Assembly: GCA_032622095.1 (NCBI GenBank)
Contig: CP136061.1
Coordinates: 45,393,797-45,457,796 of the forward strand
DNA: 64,000 nucleotides
Direction: 5' to 3'
Origin: Siphonodentalium dalli
Lineage: Eukaryota; Mollusca; Scaphopoda; Gadilida; Siphonodentaliidae
The notes below the pieces were generated by a model that did no database searches, was not told the origin of the DNA, and worked only from the letters and a program-made list of their open reading frames with translations. The position numbers were made by a program, and so were the translations under genes. This document shows positions 36,536-48,262 of this stretch, piece by piece. The number at the start of each line of letters is the position of its first letter. Position 1 is the stretch's first letter.

Positions 36536-37442
36536 CTATCCAACATAGATGTTTGATTAACCTTTTATTTTAAAATGTCATGATATTAATAAGATAAAAT
36601 ATAATAAGCAATTATGTCTATTGATAAACGGACGGACGGCTAGACTGACAGACGGACGCCCCTTCCTACATTTGAGCATTATGGCGCATTATTAAAATAT
36701 CATTCCGTTTGCGGTATGGAAATAATGTTTTTTAGAGGAATGGAATATAGTCATTTGATGCAAGAGAATTGTATCCATAACATATGTCTGTGGTCCAATA
36801 CACTGTGCTAACTTTGGAATGTCCCATTTTAAGTTGTAGTTTTAGGTTGTTACAACATGCCACTTTACATCTTTCTGAACACACATGCAGTGTCCAAACT
36901 AAGTGGTAACCATGCACTTATGAAAAACTTACAACTCAATGGCTGGTTTATCATACAAAATACAGCTTAATATAGCCAACGTATGTGCCCACGGACGGAG
37001 TCACGGATGGGAGGAGCCCACATCGTTTGCGGGGGATAATAAATATAAACAAATCTGCATCATAAATTAAAAGGTTCATAGGGTTTGCATATAACCATCT
37101 TTATTATGAGTTGGGGGTCTGTTGCAGGGAATTAATTTGAGTGGCATGGTCATATGCGCTACCACTAACGTTTGATGTATCACCATTAATCCATTTGACA
37201 AAGAAGACTTAACCCAAAATTATTATGTAAATTTCCTTTGACAATTGTCTATGAATAGAACCAGGTGCACTCTAGACTACAGTTGAGGTTTCGAGAGAAT
37301 TGTACCCCCTCACAATACAAACAATTAATAAAACCATACATAGCTCGGTGACGAGTGTGAAAAGTGGATTTAAAATTTGAAATTCATTTGTATAATTATA
37401 TATGTAGTATCGGTACTTCACTCTCTTTGGAAAATACAGGAT
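36536..37442. other. No gene seen
   Basis: An ACGGACGGACGGC simple stretch lies near 36630 and a CGGACGGAGTCACGGA stretch near 36990. No ORF is supported. Confidence 0.5.
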
Positions 37443-37905
37443 TTATACGCAATGCCGTCTCATCAGAAACTTTTGAGGGTCACGATTAGGTTTCAAAACT
37501 GCACTATGAACATCATTGTGCAACAACATTGCCTTTAGTATTTGTTTAATGGGAACATACTGGTATGTGTCTTTGGGATTTTCTGAACAATGCATATTCA
37601 ACTGGTTTAACAATGATAAATTTTCGTCCACTGATCAAAGTCAAATCTCATTGATGTAGTTATGACATGGACAGTAAGGACACACAGTTAGTTCCTACTG
37701 TATAGCAAATAGTATTCCAGATGCTACCACACTGTGCAAGAGTATTCCTCGTGGGTGCCATGGGCAAATGTAGTGCAAATGTCGGATTCCAGGGGGGGAT
37801 ATCGACATAAATGTGGGTCAATATTTTTACATGTCCCATTAAAGTGTATTCCAACAATCGGTTTGTGGCAGATACAATCATGATCTTCATACTTGTATAT
37901 CCTGC
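37443..37905 (-). pseudogene. Decayed exons of an unrecognised, probably transposon-derived protein
   Basis: From an acceptor-like GATCAGCAG at about 37904 the minus strand reads RIYKYEDHDCICHKPIVGIH, then FNGTCKNIDPHLCRYPPLES, then DICTTFAHGTHEEYSCTVW. A TAG interrupts before HLEYYLLYSRN. A second acceptor-like TTTGATCAG near 37632 precedes DENLSLLNQLNMHCSEN and DTYQYVPIKQILKAMLL, ending at about 37443. The Cys/His spacing and codon content look like real protein sequence. YQYVPI..L..ML resembles a segment seen in transposon-associated proteins, from memory only. Family and function are unknown. Confidence 0.35.
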
Positions 37906-38029
37906 TGATCAAAAATAATAAATAGTCTGTCAGTTGTAAGTAGTTTTATCAATGGTAGTTGGTTACCTACAACATTTCAACCTCAATACCAATCTGACAC
38001 AGGGAAATATTTGCATCAGTACACAATAC

Positions 38030-39250
38030 AACAACTTTTAGTGGCATATTATGAAACAGTGATATCAGTCAAAGCCAGAAACTCATAGAATTGCTATGTT
38101 GTCAATGGTTGGTATATCCATCACAACCATTACACCACCCCTTAACACATGCGGTAACGTTACTGTCATGTGCACACTAACAGCAACTATTATAATTGTT
38201 TTCAATATAAAAATGTTGTGACATAGTTTAGTTTGTTACAACTACCATACTATCAGTCACATGTGCTTTTTTCGATTTCCGGTATGTCCCTAGCAACCGT
38301 TATCACTCCTGTAACTAAGAAATATATAGTAATTTTCAGTCGAATCCACACTAACAACAACTATTACAATTGTTTCACAATAAATCGACAATGACCTAGT
38401 TTATATTAGTTTGTTAAAACTACCATAATATCAGTCAGATGTGCATTTTTAGATTTCGGGTATGTCCTTAGCAACCATTACCACTCCTGAAATAAGAAAT
38501 ATGCTGACATTTCAGTCAGATCCACACTAACAACAACTAATATTGTTACTTTCAACATAAAAATGCTATATGACGTAGTTTAGTCTGTTAAACCTGCCAT
38601 ACTATCAGTCATATTTGTATTTATTCGATGTTGGATAGTTGCCTAGCAACTATTGCCAAGGAAATACCTGCTGCGATGTCTACACATCTGAATGATCAAT
38701 ATATATGTATAGCGTATAAGGAACATAGGTGCCAAGTGTATGGTTTTTTCACCCTTTGCTCAATTGTTACACCAAACGCCTGGGCTATTGTGTGGTCTTT
38801 TTGCCTTTCGGACAACCTAAGCCATGGTGTATGTTTTAGGGGGTAGTGTAATGTTTTTTGCTTAATGGAGGTGATATTCCAATGTATCTTTTCTGAACTA
38901 ACCTCTGGTCTAGTATAATGGTTAATATTTCAACTCATTGTCGTCTGAATATCTTTACTCACCCTCTTCTATGGGGAAAATTTTGAATCATCATGCGATT
39001 TCTATGCTCTCTTCGGTAGTACTGTCATCGCAATTGCGGAATATCGACTGGTAGTAAGCTCTAACACCAATTGCAAATATCTAGCGATACCTGCTCCACG
39101 ATAGACGGCTATGTGTGAAAATTGTGTCCGTAACTAAGTCTACATATGACTGCACATTCATCTGGCCTGTTGGAATTTCGTCAGGATTTGAACCATTCCG
39201 AAAAATCATGACATCTCAAAAAGCTCAACTCGGATTTTAGGGAAATATGG
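38030..39250. repeat. ~175-bp satellite plus unique flank; inverted homolog at 61690-62740
   Basis: Blocks around TAGTTTAGTTTGTTA, ACTATCAGTCACATGTGC, CCCTAGCAACCGTTA and CACACTAACAACAACTA recur at about 175-bp spacing near 38050-38640. The sequence continues with AGCGTATAAGGAACATA, GTGCCAAGT and TTTAGGGGGTAGTG (38710-38850). An AAAGCTCAACTCGGATTTTA block lies near 39220. All of these occur in the same order on the opposite strand of 61690-62740. This is a diverged dispersed repeat of at least 1.1 kb whose satellite is an internal part. Confidence 0.8.
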
Positions 39251-40533
39251 CTCAGTCAAAAGGACTAATATAGGCAGTGACTAAGTCATAATTAGTTATC
39301 GTGTTAAAATATTATTCTTCGTTTGAACAGCGACTTGTTGTTCGCAACCTGTCTGTTGTTCGCAACCTGTCTATTCGCGACGTATCTTCGTGTACATATA
39401 TCTCAAAATCGATAATTTCCATTTTATTTTGAGACTGTTGTTACTGACTGTGCTATAACTATATAAAAGACATATGTTGTGTGCAGGGTGGGGTGAATGT
39501 TAATTGTTCTGCGTGGTGCACTCTACATCTCGAATTGAACTTTTACCCAAGTTGGGCAAAAATTTTACCCAACACAATGGTGCATATAGCAATACGTGAA
39601 CGTTTAGTACAATTTAACTTTTTGTTGTGTAAAATATATGTTACCCAATTTGGATCAATTATACCAATTGTTGGGCAATGTTTTACTCAAAGCAGGGTAA
39701 CAATTCACCCAATATTAATTTCCCTTCTGCGTTGGGCGATTGTTTGTATCCATTAGTGGGTAAATAATTAATTATTGGTCAAAACAATACTCTTTATTGC
39801 TAATTAATGATAATGTAATCTCTAAGTTCCACTTTAGGATCAATGGCACCTATCCAATGGTACTATATGACATGTATATGTGTCAGTTCACCAGTTCATA
39901 CACATTTCCAGTGACCAGCGTCCAACCGTTTTCGGTATGTGGTTAATTATTTAAATAAATGTTTTAGTAGTGGCCTTTCAATTAGTCGGAGGTCAACGAT
40001 ACCTATCCCGTGACACTCATCTGGTCAATTTTAAATGACCCGATTCCAACCAATTTTGGGCATATAACAAATTATTAAATTAAAATTATTATTAGTGTCC
40101 TTTCAAGACATCTGACGTGAACTATCCCATGGCACTCCCCATTTGGTCGCCCAACAGACACCAAACAAACAAAAAACCGTCTGAAATTCCAACTAATGTT
40201 GTGTCAGACATGACATTTCCAACTTTTGAACATCCTCACCCCCACCACATGCATGTCGCCGTGTCCCGTTGAAACCGTTGTTTAGTAAACAAAACTGTTA
40301 CAGTCGTTTGTCAACAACTATGGCGCAGTAAGTTTAAATCAATTTAGTCTGAATATGATTTACAGAGTATTTTTCAATGTGTTGACCTTTTCCAATGTTT
40401 ACCGTTTTAATTACACTCGGACATCTATTGAACTGGTTACACTTTGATCGGTGTTTCCACTGTAATAGTAATGTTTACATAACAACAGTTTTGATATGTG
40501 TAACCTCGTTATCGGAGAGTTAATAGGCATGTT
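39251..40533. other. No gene; ACCCAA-rich stretch at about 39470-39770
   Basis: About 300 bp has many scattered TTTACCCAA / TTGGGCAA words. No ORF is recognised. Confidence 0.5.
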
Positions 40534-41495
40534 GCGAACTACAAGTTCCCGCTCAAAGGGCTAACATCCAAGCTGTAAATTTAGCAACAACGTCATTAGT
40601 TCCGTGGTTCAATTTCAGTCAGTGACTTTCACATTCGGTAGATACTTGTATATTGTATAAATGCAAGTGCATGGCCGGCATGTCACATTCGGTCGATATT
40701 CGAGTGGTTTTCGTTGAACAATATGTTTGACGAAGAAGGCCTATACATTTGGAGACAAATATAGAATACACCCATAGTAGCCGAGAATACCACATTTTCA
40801 CCACTTTTAACCACGAGCCTTTTGGCGAGTGGTTAAAACCACAATACCGAGTGGTGAAAATTTTGTACTCTCGGGTACTATATCGGTGTTTTTTATTTAT
40901 GCCATAATTATTATTTTTGTAATTTTGTTTGCGAATTCAACTACCCCGCTGTTTACTTTGAATGTGTATCATCTCACACAGAGACACAAACACGACGCTA
41001 TAAGGAATGTGCGTCACGCGTAGTGATGCTTACATTAACGTCATGACGTCATCCTATTTCTGAGCGATCAGTCACTTGGAATTATCATTCACATGTTTCC
41101 TAGTTAGTATAGCACAAGCAAGCTACATTTGATTGAAATTCATGAATTTTTCCTCATATCTAATTGATATCATGACAACTTCCAATTTCAAATGAATGTG
41201 ACATAGGAACTATTTTGCTAACTAGGATGTAGTTCTACTATGGGTAGAAACGTTTAACACACTAAATCACGTTTGAAAATTTACACCCACTGTAGAAATT
41301 CATACCAACAGTAGGAAGCTGTATACCCACAGTAGGGTGTAAAGATGAAGTTTACAAAATGTGTGTTATACACACAATAGAACAGACAATTATGGTATAA
41401 ACAACTGTTATGTCTTTCGGGGCATACAAAACGTGTTATAACATATTCGGTATGCAAGAAAAAAAAAACAATTTCGATCTGCCATACATTTTCAT

Positions 41496-42344
41496 GAATG
41501 CTGGACGTTCGTCACCTGGACGTTTAGGCATATGGGTTTCGCACCTGGACGTTTCGGCACCTGATTTTCCAGCACTTCGGACGTTTCGACACCTGGTAAT
41601 GTTCGGGCCATCAGAATTGACAAGAAATCATTTTTAGTTTCTTTATTTCAATAAAATGTGATAATTCGTGTAAACTGGTGGATAACAAATACAAACACAG
41701 GATGGAACAAATGATAACGACGGTGGTGAATATATAAATACCACGAGTCATACGCAATAAGACACAAGTATATAGATACCACGAGTCATACGCAATAAGA
41801 CACAAGTATATAGATACCACCAGTCATACGCAATACGACACAAGTATATAGATACCACGAGTCATACGCAATAAGACACAAGTATATAGATACCACCAGT
41901 CATACGCAATAAGACACACGTATATAGATACCACGAGTCATACGCAATAATACACAAGTATATAGATACCACAAGTCATACCCAATAAGCCACACGTGTA
42001 TAGAAGGTACTTCGTTTTGTTTGTAGTATAAATACGATATCAACAATGCTATGTTGTGTATTGATCTTTGACCATAATACTTCTAGTAACAATGCCGTTT
42101 TCCCCAACGCGTGGTCTACTCCAAACTGTGTGTGTGGAATCGATGCGACAGAGCGACCAGCTCTGTGAATGTTGTCTGAGCACCCACTCTCCCTCTTCAA
42201 TTGAATGCAGTCCCAGCACAAGCTCTCGTCAACTGTCTTTGTTGTGGGGCTGTATACCCTCTTCAGTTGAGACGTCTATTCTAGTGCCGAAACGTCCTGA
42301 AAACTGGGTGCCGAAACATCCAGGTGCCGACGTGTCTTGCACCC
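41496..42344. mobile_element. 849-bp non-autonomous element with 9-bp target duplication
   Basis: It is flanked by CATTTTCAT at 41487-41495 and 42345-42353. The paralogous site at about 43087-43100 has one CATTTTCAT and no insertion. The ends are inverted and built of degenerate GGACGTTTCGGCACCTG subunits (left, 41500-41600; right, 42270-42340 on the opposite strand). A 9-bp duplication fits Mutator-like elements, though an 8-bp hAT reading is possible. Inside is a 38-bp tandem repeat and no transposase. Confidence 0.85.
41730..42002. repeat. 38-bp tandem repeat, about 7 copies
   Basis: The unit begins ACAAGTATATAGATACCACG and continues AGTCATACGCAATAAGAC. It is the core of the 849-bp insertion. 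Confidence 0.95.
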
Positions 42345-43618
42345 CATTTTCATCGTGCGGCGATCGCCTTAGCATATCTTCGCACAATAAAACGTGTCAA
42401 AACATTATTTGGTCATGTTAAATACTAAATATTGGCTTTACTCAAGTAACATACACTATTTAGGTTCCATGCTACATCCATACTTCCGCTATAATTATAT
42501 TATAAAATGACAATTGGGGCATTTCAGTTATAGGTTTCAAGTTGTCTTACAGTTAATACGGACGGCGAGATAAATCCACTCCCGATATAAAAACAAACAA
42601 CTATAGTGTGACGTATACCACAAGGAATTTGTTGTGTTTCTCGTGCTTTGGTTAGTCGTTTGAACGGGAACTTGTAGTTCGCAACCTATTAGGCAGTTTG
42701 CGAGCTACAATTTCCCGTTCAAACGGCTAAGGCAAAGCTTTTAGTTTGGCGAAAATGTCACTAATTTATAGTGGTTCGATTTCACAGTCAATAACTTGCA
42801 GTTCCCGGTCGATAGATAGTTGCATTTGGAACGCGGATAGGGGTAACCGAGGTACACAAAACTTGTATATAGTGTAAGACATATGCGTATAAATACAAGT
42901 GGCCGGCATGTAACATTCGATCGAAATTCGAATGGTTTTCTTTGAACAATTTGTTTGACGAAGGAGGCCTATACTTTATATATTTGGTGACGAACATCTG
43001 TTATGTCTTACTGATCAGTCAGATCCTGCTGTGATATGTTCGGGATGCAAAAAAAAATATATAAAAACAATTTCGATCTTCCATACATTTTCATTGTGCG
43101 ACGATCGGTTGAGCAAGGCTTCCTACAATAAAACGTGTCAAAACATTATGAGGTAGGGTAAATGTTTCAGCTTGGCTGTGCTCAAGTAATAGACCAATTA
43201 GGACTCACAGGAGTTCCACATTTCCACATATACTTATATTATAATTTATTAACTGGCAATTGGGACATAAATGTTACACGTTTGGAACATGTTGTACATG
43301 TATAGTCAATACGAATGGCAAGATAAATCCTCTCTCGATATAAAAACAAACCAAATACTGTGACGTACATCACTGGTAACAATAATTGTGAGATCCGTGT
43401 CAAAAACAATTAAATTATGAATACTGTGACATAGCATTGAATCCACTGTGCAAAAGTACATATTAATAACAAATGTACATCGCTTTAAACCTTATATAAT
43501 AACGTTTTATATGGTGCGTCAAAAAAATTATACTTGTAATACGACCTTGCCTAAACCTACATCCAAGTCTCGTCCTGATTGGTCAATATGCCGTATTTCC
43601 ATGGAGACACGACCGTCG

Positions 43619-43660
43619 TTTTGTGGTACAATTCTAGATATTCTTAATTGTACCACAAAA
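43619..43660. repeat. 15-bp-arm hairpin
   Basis: TTTTGTGGTACAATT and AATTGTACCACAAAA are perfect inverted arms around a 12-base loop. Function unknown. Confidence 0.9.
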
Positions 43661-44030
43661 TAAATGTCATACAATCAGTGAAATGCTGCCAACGCCTCAA
43701 ACTTTCAGAAGTCAATCCACACGAGCATTGGTTAATGTGATGATATGGACTGAAGAAAGAGACATATAATGACTACCTACTGTAATATACTGAATTTTAA
43801 TTAAGATAGAACAAAAATATGTCTTAACTGAATTTCTTTTTGCCAAAAAGGCAAAGAAAAGGGGTCGCCGTTCAAAAGTGAAGTCATGTTTGACGTTACA
43901 GTTCTAAGAGAAGAACTGTTTGGTGGAAAATCATACCATGCAGAGCTAGAAACTGGGCTATTATATAGCAGGTTGAACGTTTGTCACTACAATTTCGATA
44001 AAAACATACAATCGAATTACAAAATAAATA
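43661..44030. other. No gene seen
   Basis: No supported feature. Confidence 0.5.
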
Positions 44031-44164
44031 AATACACTGCGCATCGGCGTGTATATTAGAATTTGACCACAGAAACTGATTGTATATAGGACTTCGCTTC
44101 GCGTCGTCCTACAATCAGTTTCTTTGTGGTCAATTTCTACTATACACGCCGATGCGCAGTGTAT
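44031..44164. repeat. 134-bp palindrome (MITE-like)
   Basis: The left end ATACACTGCGCATCGGCGTG and the right end CACGCCGATGCGCAGTGTAT are perfect complements. The arms continue through TTTGACCACA-AAACTGATTGTA with small gaps to a GACTTCGCTTCGCGTC loop. No ORF. Confidence 0.9.
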
Positions 44165-45020
44165 TAATTTCTTAAATAACCTATATATATAGCACAGGGC
44201 GTGTAACGCGCTCCGCTGCCCCCAAATACACACTGCCCTCATGTTTCGTCCCTATTATATACACACGCCTGTTTTACGCCATTTAGTGAATTATGAACGC
44301 AGAGTATAATTGGGCATTGAGATACAAGACTTACCAAATGACACTGGGGGGGGGTAATGGGGCGTGGGGTGGGGGGTAATCTGATTATAAATTCCAACTA
44401 TAATACACATTTCGAAACTTTCAGTACATACCAACCGCACATAACATAAGTACGGGTACGTGTGCATTGTACGTCTACGTGTATTAGGATTTAGTTCATT
44501 TAGATGACAGCTATCACACGCTTCATGCATGTTAGTAGCAATGCACCATACTCGGAAAGAAACAACTGGCTGATCTAATTTCTTATATCGATCAGCTGAT
44601 AGGTAGCGAACCACTTTGAAGGACAAAATTAGTACGTTTGTAGAAAAACTAGTTCCACTTTATACATTTTTTTAATTTACCCAGACATTTCATTGTAATT
44701 TCATTTACCGTTACACATAACATGATCACAATTATACTTTTGATGACGGGAGCTACGCTGGTGCAACATTAACACAAATTACCCAACTAATCTTATAAAA
44801 TGCGGTAGCAATAAAACCAAAAGCTTATCGAATGAAACCCTATGAGCAGATACCAAACGAACAACAAACGAGGACAAAATTCCCTTTGTGGGTACACATA
44901 ATTCACTTATTACAAATATAGCCCGAAAATTAAGTTTCTCGTTCAAGAGGATGATATTCTGCAAATCAAAAGAACACCACGGAACATTAAAACTATTGTA
45001 ACGCGGGCCAATTCGATTCA
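44165..45020. other. No gene; G-rich run near 44346
   Basis: Non-coding. A G-rich tract lies at 44346-44380, and no ORF is recognised. Confidence 0.5.
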
Positions 45021-45417
45021 GTGCCACCTTCTGTACCAGATATCAGGCGATGTGGAAACCGGAAATGTGCCTCGTGCGTAGATATTCTATGTGGGGAGAC
45101 TTTCAATATGGGACCTGCTGTAAATTTCACCGTGAAACCAAATGAAAAGATGGACTGTTCATCCGTGAATTTGATTTATATAATTATATGCCCGAGTTGC
45201 AAAGAATTCTATGTGGGTCAAACCGGGATGACTGCTGATTTGTTCTCTGTGGATAGTCATCTATAGACAAATACCTCTCAGTGGACACCTCGATATATGT
45301 GGGAAAGGACGATTTAAATTCTCCCCACTCTATAAAATGATGAGGTGAGCGTCATAAAACGTCTGGCAATGGAAGATAGATTCAGAGCCAAATTCAAGCC
45401 CAAGTTAAACGGGATAT
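45021..45417 (+). pseudogene. Penelope-like retroelement GIY-YIG endonuclease remnant
   Basis: The frame reads RRCGNRKCASCVDILCG, then VNFTVKPNEKMDCSSVNLIY, then IIICPSCKEFYVGQTGMT. A Cys-rich CG..KC..C segment, then C.S.NLIY.I.C..C...YVGQTG, is the linker and GIY-YIG start of Penelope-like elements (here IY and YVGQ). After frameshifts, remnants of the domain end (HLDICGKGRFKFSP-like, then VIKRLAMEDRFRAKFKPKLN) run to a stop near 45417. The RT domain is not present upstream, so this is a 3' remnant. It lies directly beside the 122-bp satellite. Confidence 0.75.
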
Positions 45418-45481
45418 GACGTTCACTCGATCGAGATGTGACTTGATAACTCCGGAATTGATTGATGTCACCTGATAGATG

Positions 45482-47500
45482 GTTGAAACACATCGAAAGA
45501 CCTAGTGACCTAAATATATATTTTTATGGAAGCCATGTCTTTCAATATATATATATCTCATATATATTTTGAAGACCTCTGTCTGTATGTATGTTTGTTT
45601 GTTTGTTTGTTTGTCTGTCATTAATACAAATCTACGATTCTCGACCGATCGGGGCGAAACTTGGTACGTGTGTGTAGTTTGACCGGGCGGTGAACGTTGT
45701 CGTATTGGCGAGCCCGTGCGGCGCCCGCTTCGCGCATGCGCAGACGAGATCTCGGGAACGGGTGGAGCTATCGACTTGAAATTTGCTATGTGAATGTATC
45801 TTGCCCCGGATACGAATTTTATCGGGTCGCCGAGCCCGTGCGACGCCAGCTTCGCGCATGCGCAGACGAGATCTCGGAAACGGGTGGAGCTATCGACTTG
45901 AAATTTGGTATGTGAATGTATCTTGCCCCGGATACGAATTTTATCGGGTCACCGAGCCCGTGCGACGCCAGCTTCGCGCATGCGCAGACCAGATCTCGGA
46001 AACGGGTGGAGCTATCGACTTGAAATTTGGTGTGTGAATGTATCTTGCCCCGGATACGAATTTTATCGGGTCGCCGAGCCCGTGCGACGCCAGATTCGCG
46101 CATGCGCAGACCAGATCTCGGAAACGGGTAGAGCTATCGACTTGAAATTTGGTTTTTGAATAGCCCGGACAACGTCGGGCTGGGTAGAGCTATCGACTTG
46201 AAATTTGGTTTTTGAATAGCCCGGACAACGTCGGGTTCATCGGCTAGTCTCATATATATTTTGAAGACCTCTGTCTGTATGTTTGCATGTTTGTCTGTAT
46301 GTTTGTCATTTATACAAATCTACGATTCTCGACCGATCGGGACGAAACTTGGTACGTGTGTGTAGTTTGACCAGGCGGTGGACGTTGTCGTATTGGCGAG
46401 CCCGTGCGGCGCCCGCTTCGCGCATGCGCAGACGAGATCTCGGAAACGGGTTGAGCTATCGACTTGAAATTTGCTATGTGAATGTATCTTGCCCCGGATA
46501 CGAATTTTATCGGGTCGCCGAAACCGTGCGACGCCAGCTTCGCGCATGCGCAGACCAGATCTCGGAAACGGGTGGAGCTATCGACTTGAAATTTGTTATG
46601 TGAATGTATCTTGCCCCGGATACGAATTTTATCGGGTCGCCGAGCCCGTGCGACGCAAGCTTCGCGCATGCGCAGACCAAGTCTCGGAAACGGGTGGAGC
46701 TATCGACTTGAAATTTGGTTTTTGAATAGCCCGGACAACGTCGGGCCGGGTAGAGCTATCGACTTGAAATTTGGTTTTTGAATAGCCCGGACAACGTCGG
46801 GCTCATCGGCTAGTCTCATATATATTTTGAAGACCTCTGTCTGTCTGTTTGTCTGTTTGTCATTAATTCAAATCTACGATTCTCGACCGATCGGGACGAA
46901 ACTTGGTACGTGTGTGTAGTTTGACCAGGCGGTGGTCGTATTGGCGAGCCCGTGCGACGCCCGCGCAGCGCATGCGCAGACGAGATCTCGGAAACGGGTG
47001 GAGCTATCGACTTGAAATTTGCTATGTGAATGTATCTTGCCCCGAATACGAATTTTATCGGGTCGCCGAGCCCGTGCGACGCCAGCTTCGCGCATGCGCA
47101 GACGAGATCTCGGAAACGGGTGGAGCTATCGACTTGAAATTTGGTATGTGAATGTATCTTGCCCCGAATACGAATTGTATCGGGTCGCCGACCCCGTGCG
47201 AAGCCAGCTTCGCGCATGCGCAGACGAGATCTCGGAAACGGGTGGAGCTATCGACTTGAAATTTCGGGCTGGGTAGAGCTATCGACTTGAAATTTGGTTT
47301 TTGAACAGCCCGGACAACGTCGGGCTCATCGGCTAGTCTATTATATATTTTGGAAGATCTGTTTGTGTGTTTGTGTGTGTGTTTGTCTGTGTGTGTGTAA
47401 TCGACGAACTCGAAAACTGTTGAAATACATCGAAAGACCTAGTGACCTAAATATATATTTTTATGGAAGCCATGTCTTTCAATATATATATATATATATA
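45482..47500. repeat. 122-bp satellite in three blocks, flanked by direct copies of an 80-bp sequence
   Basis: AGCCCGTGCG recurs at 45711, 45833, 45955 and 46077, an exact 122-bp period. Blocks restart at about 46250 and 46815. Each is introduced by TTTTGAAGACCTCTGTCTGT, a TGTT/TCTG microsatellite and TCTACGATTCTCGACCGATC, and each closes with GCCCGGACAACGTCGGG. The unit carries the palindrome GCGCATGCGC. The array is bracketed by direct copies of ACATCGAAAGACCTAGTGAC plus about 60 further bases (45490-45560 and 47425-47495). Many overlapping 60-130 codon frames arise from the satellite and are not genes. Confidence 0.95.
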
Positions 47501-48262
47501 TAGAAGGTGACCCGACTTCGTCCGGGCTTTGACCTTGAATTGACCATTGTGAAGGTCAAGGTCAGGTGGTGTCAAACACCAACACCCCAAAAATGGTGGA
47601 AAGCGGCCCAGCGGATACCGGGAAATCGGCCCTGCGGATACCGAGATACCCTATGCATCAAATTTCGTCCGTAAAAATCCGCCAGTTTAACCCAATTTGA
47701 TTTCCACTCAAGTATATAAACGCGCCTCATATACACACGCTCATTAATTATCAAGTTTCAACGTAAAGATAAATTACCATCGGTGCCCGAGATATCGCCA
47801 AGACGTCTGAAACAGTCAAATGCATCGGCCGGTTAAGCGTTAACGTGATCTAACGTTATGACCTCTAACGACGTCATAGAAGTTACGCATTGTTTTTATC
47901 CTGATGGAAGATAGTACCACTTCTTCTTGATAATTGAGGCAGATAACTAAAACGGATACATACGCATTATATATCGTTGGAAAGAGGAATCACGAAAGAT
48001 TTTCACAGTGTCATTATTATGACTGGCATTTTATTATTCGCGCTGTTTCGAATCGATTTGTAAGCACCGAACTCAAATGAAAGTCCCGTAACACAGCGTA
48101 AAAACAGATTTGACCTCGGCACGTGAAAAGTTGACATCGGATCTGAAAATCAATATGCCTATGTCACCCACCGGCCGAAAATACCCCCACATACCAAGTT
48201 TCATCGAAATCGGGTCGGCCGTTTTCGAGTTCATCGATTACACACACACACACCCTTGTTTG
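47501..48262. repeat. Dispersed repeat ending in ATCGGGTCGGCC and (AC)n
   Basis: It starts with GACCCGACTTCGTCCGGGCT and a GACCTTGA-rich stretch. It ends with CCAAGTTTCATCGAAATCGG, then GTCGGCCGTTTTCGAGTTCA and an AC microsatellite. This kind of 3' end, with a phrase like that followed by a simple repeat, is common in LINE/RTE-derived repeats of invertebrates. No ORF is conserved. Confidence 0.5.

Larger units (their letters stand above)
40534..43400. repeat. Tandem segmental duplication (40534-42640 and 42685-43400)
   Basis: Sequence blocks at 40534-40760 (GCGAACTACAAGTTCCCG, GGCCGGCATGTCACATTCG, TTTGACGAAGAAGGCCTATA) recur in order at 42685-42980. Blocks at 41390-41490 recur at 42993-43095 (CAATTTCGATCTKCCATACA). 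Blocks at 42354-42600 recur at 43100-43370 (AATAAAACGTGTCAAAACAT, CGATATAAAAACAAAC). Copies are roughly 75-85% similar by eye. The left copy carries the 849-bp insertion at 41496-42344. No gene is recognised in either copy. Confidence 0.75.

Noticed and set aside
45632-47276. Many overlapping 60-130 residue ORFs on both strands
   Set aside because: All are translations of the 122-bp satellite and its leader.
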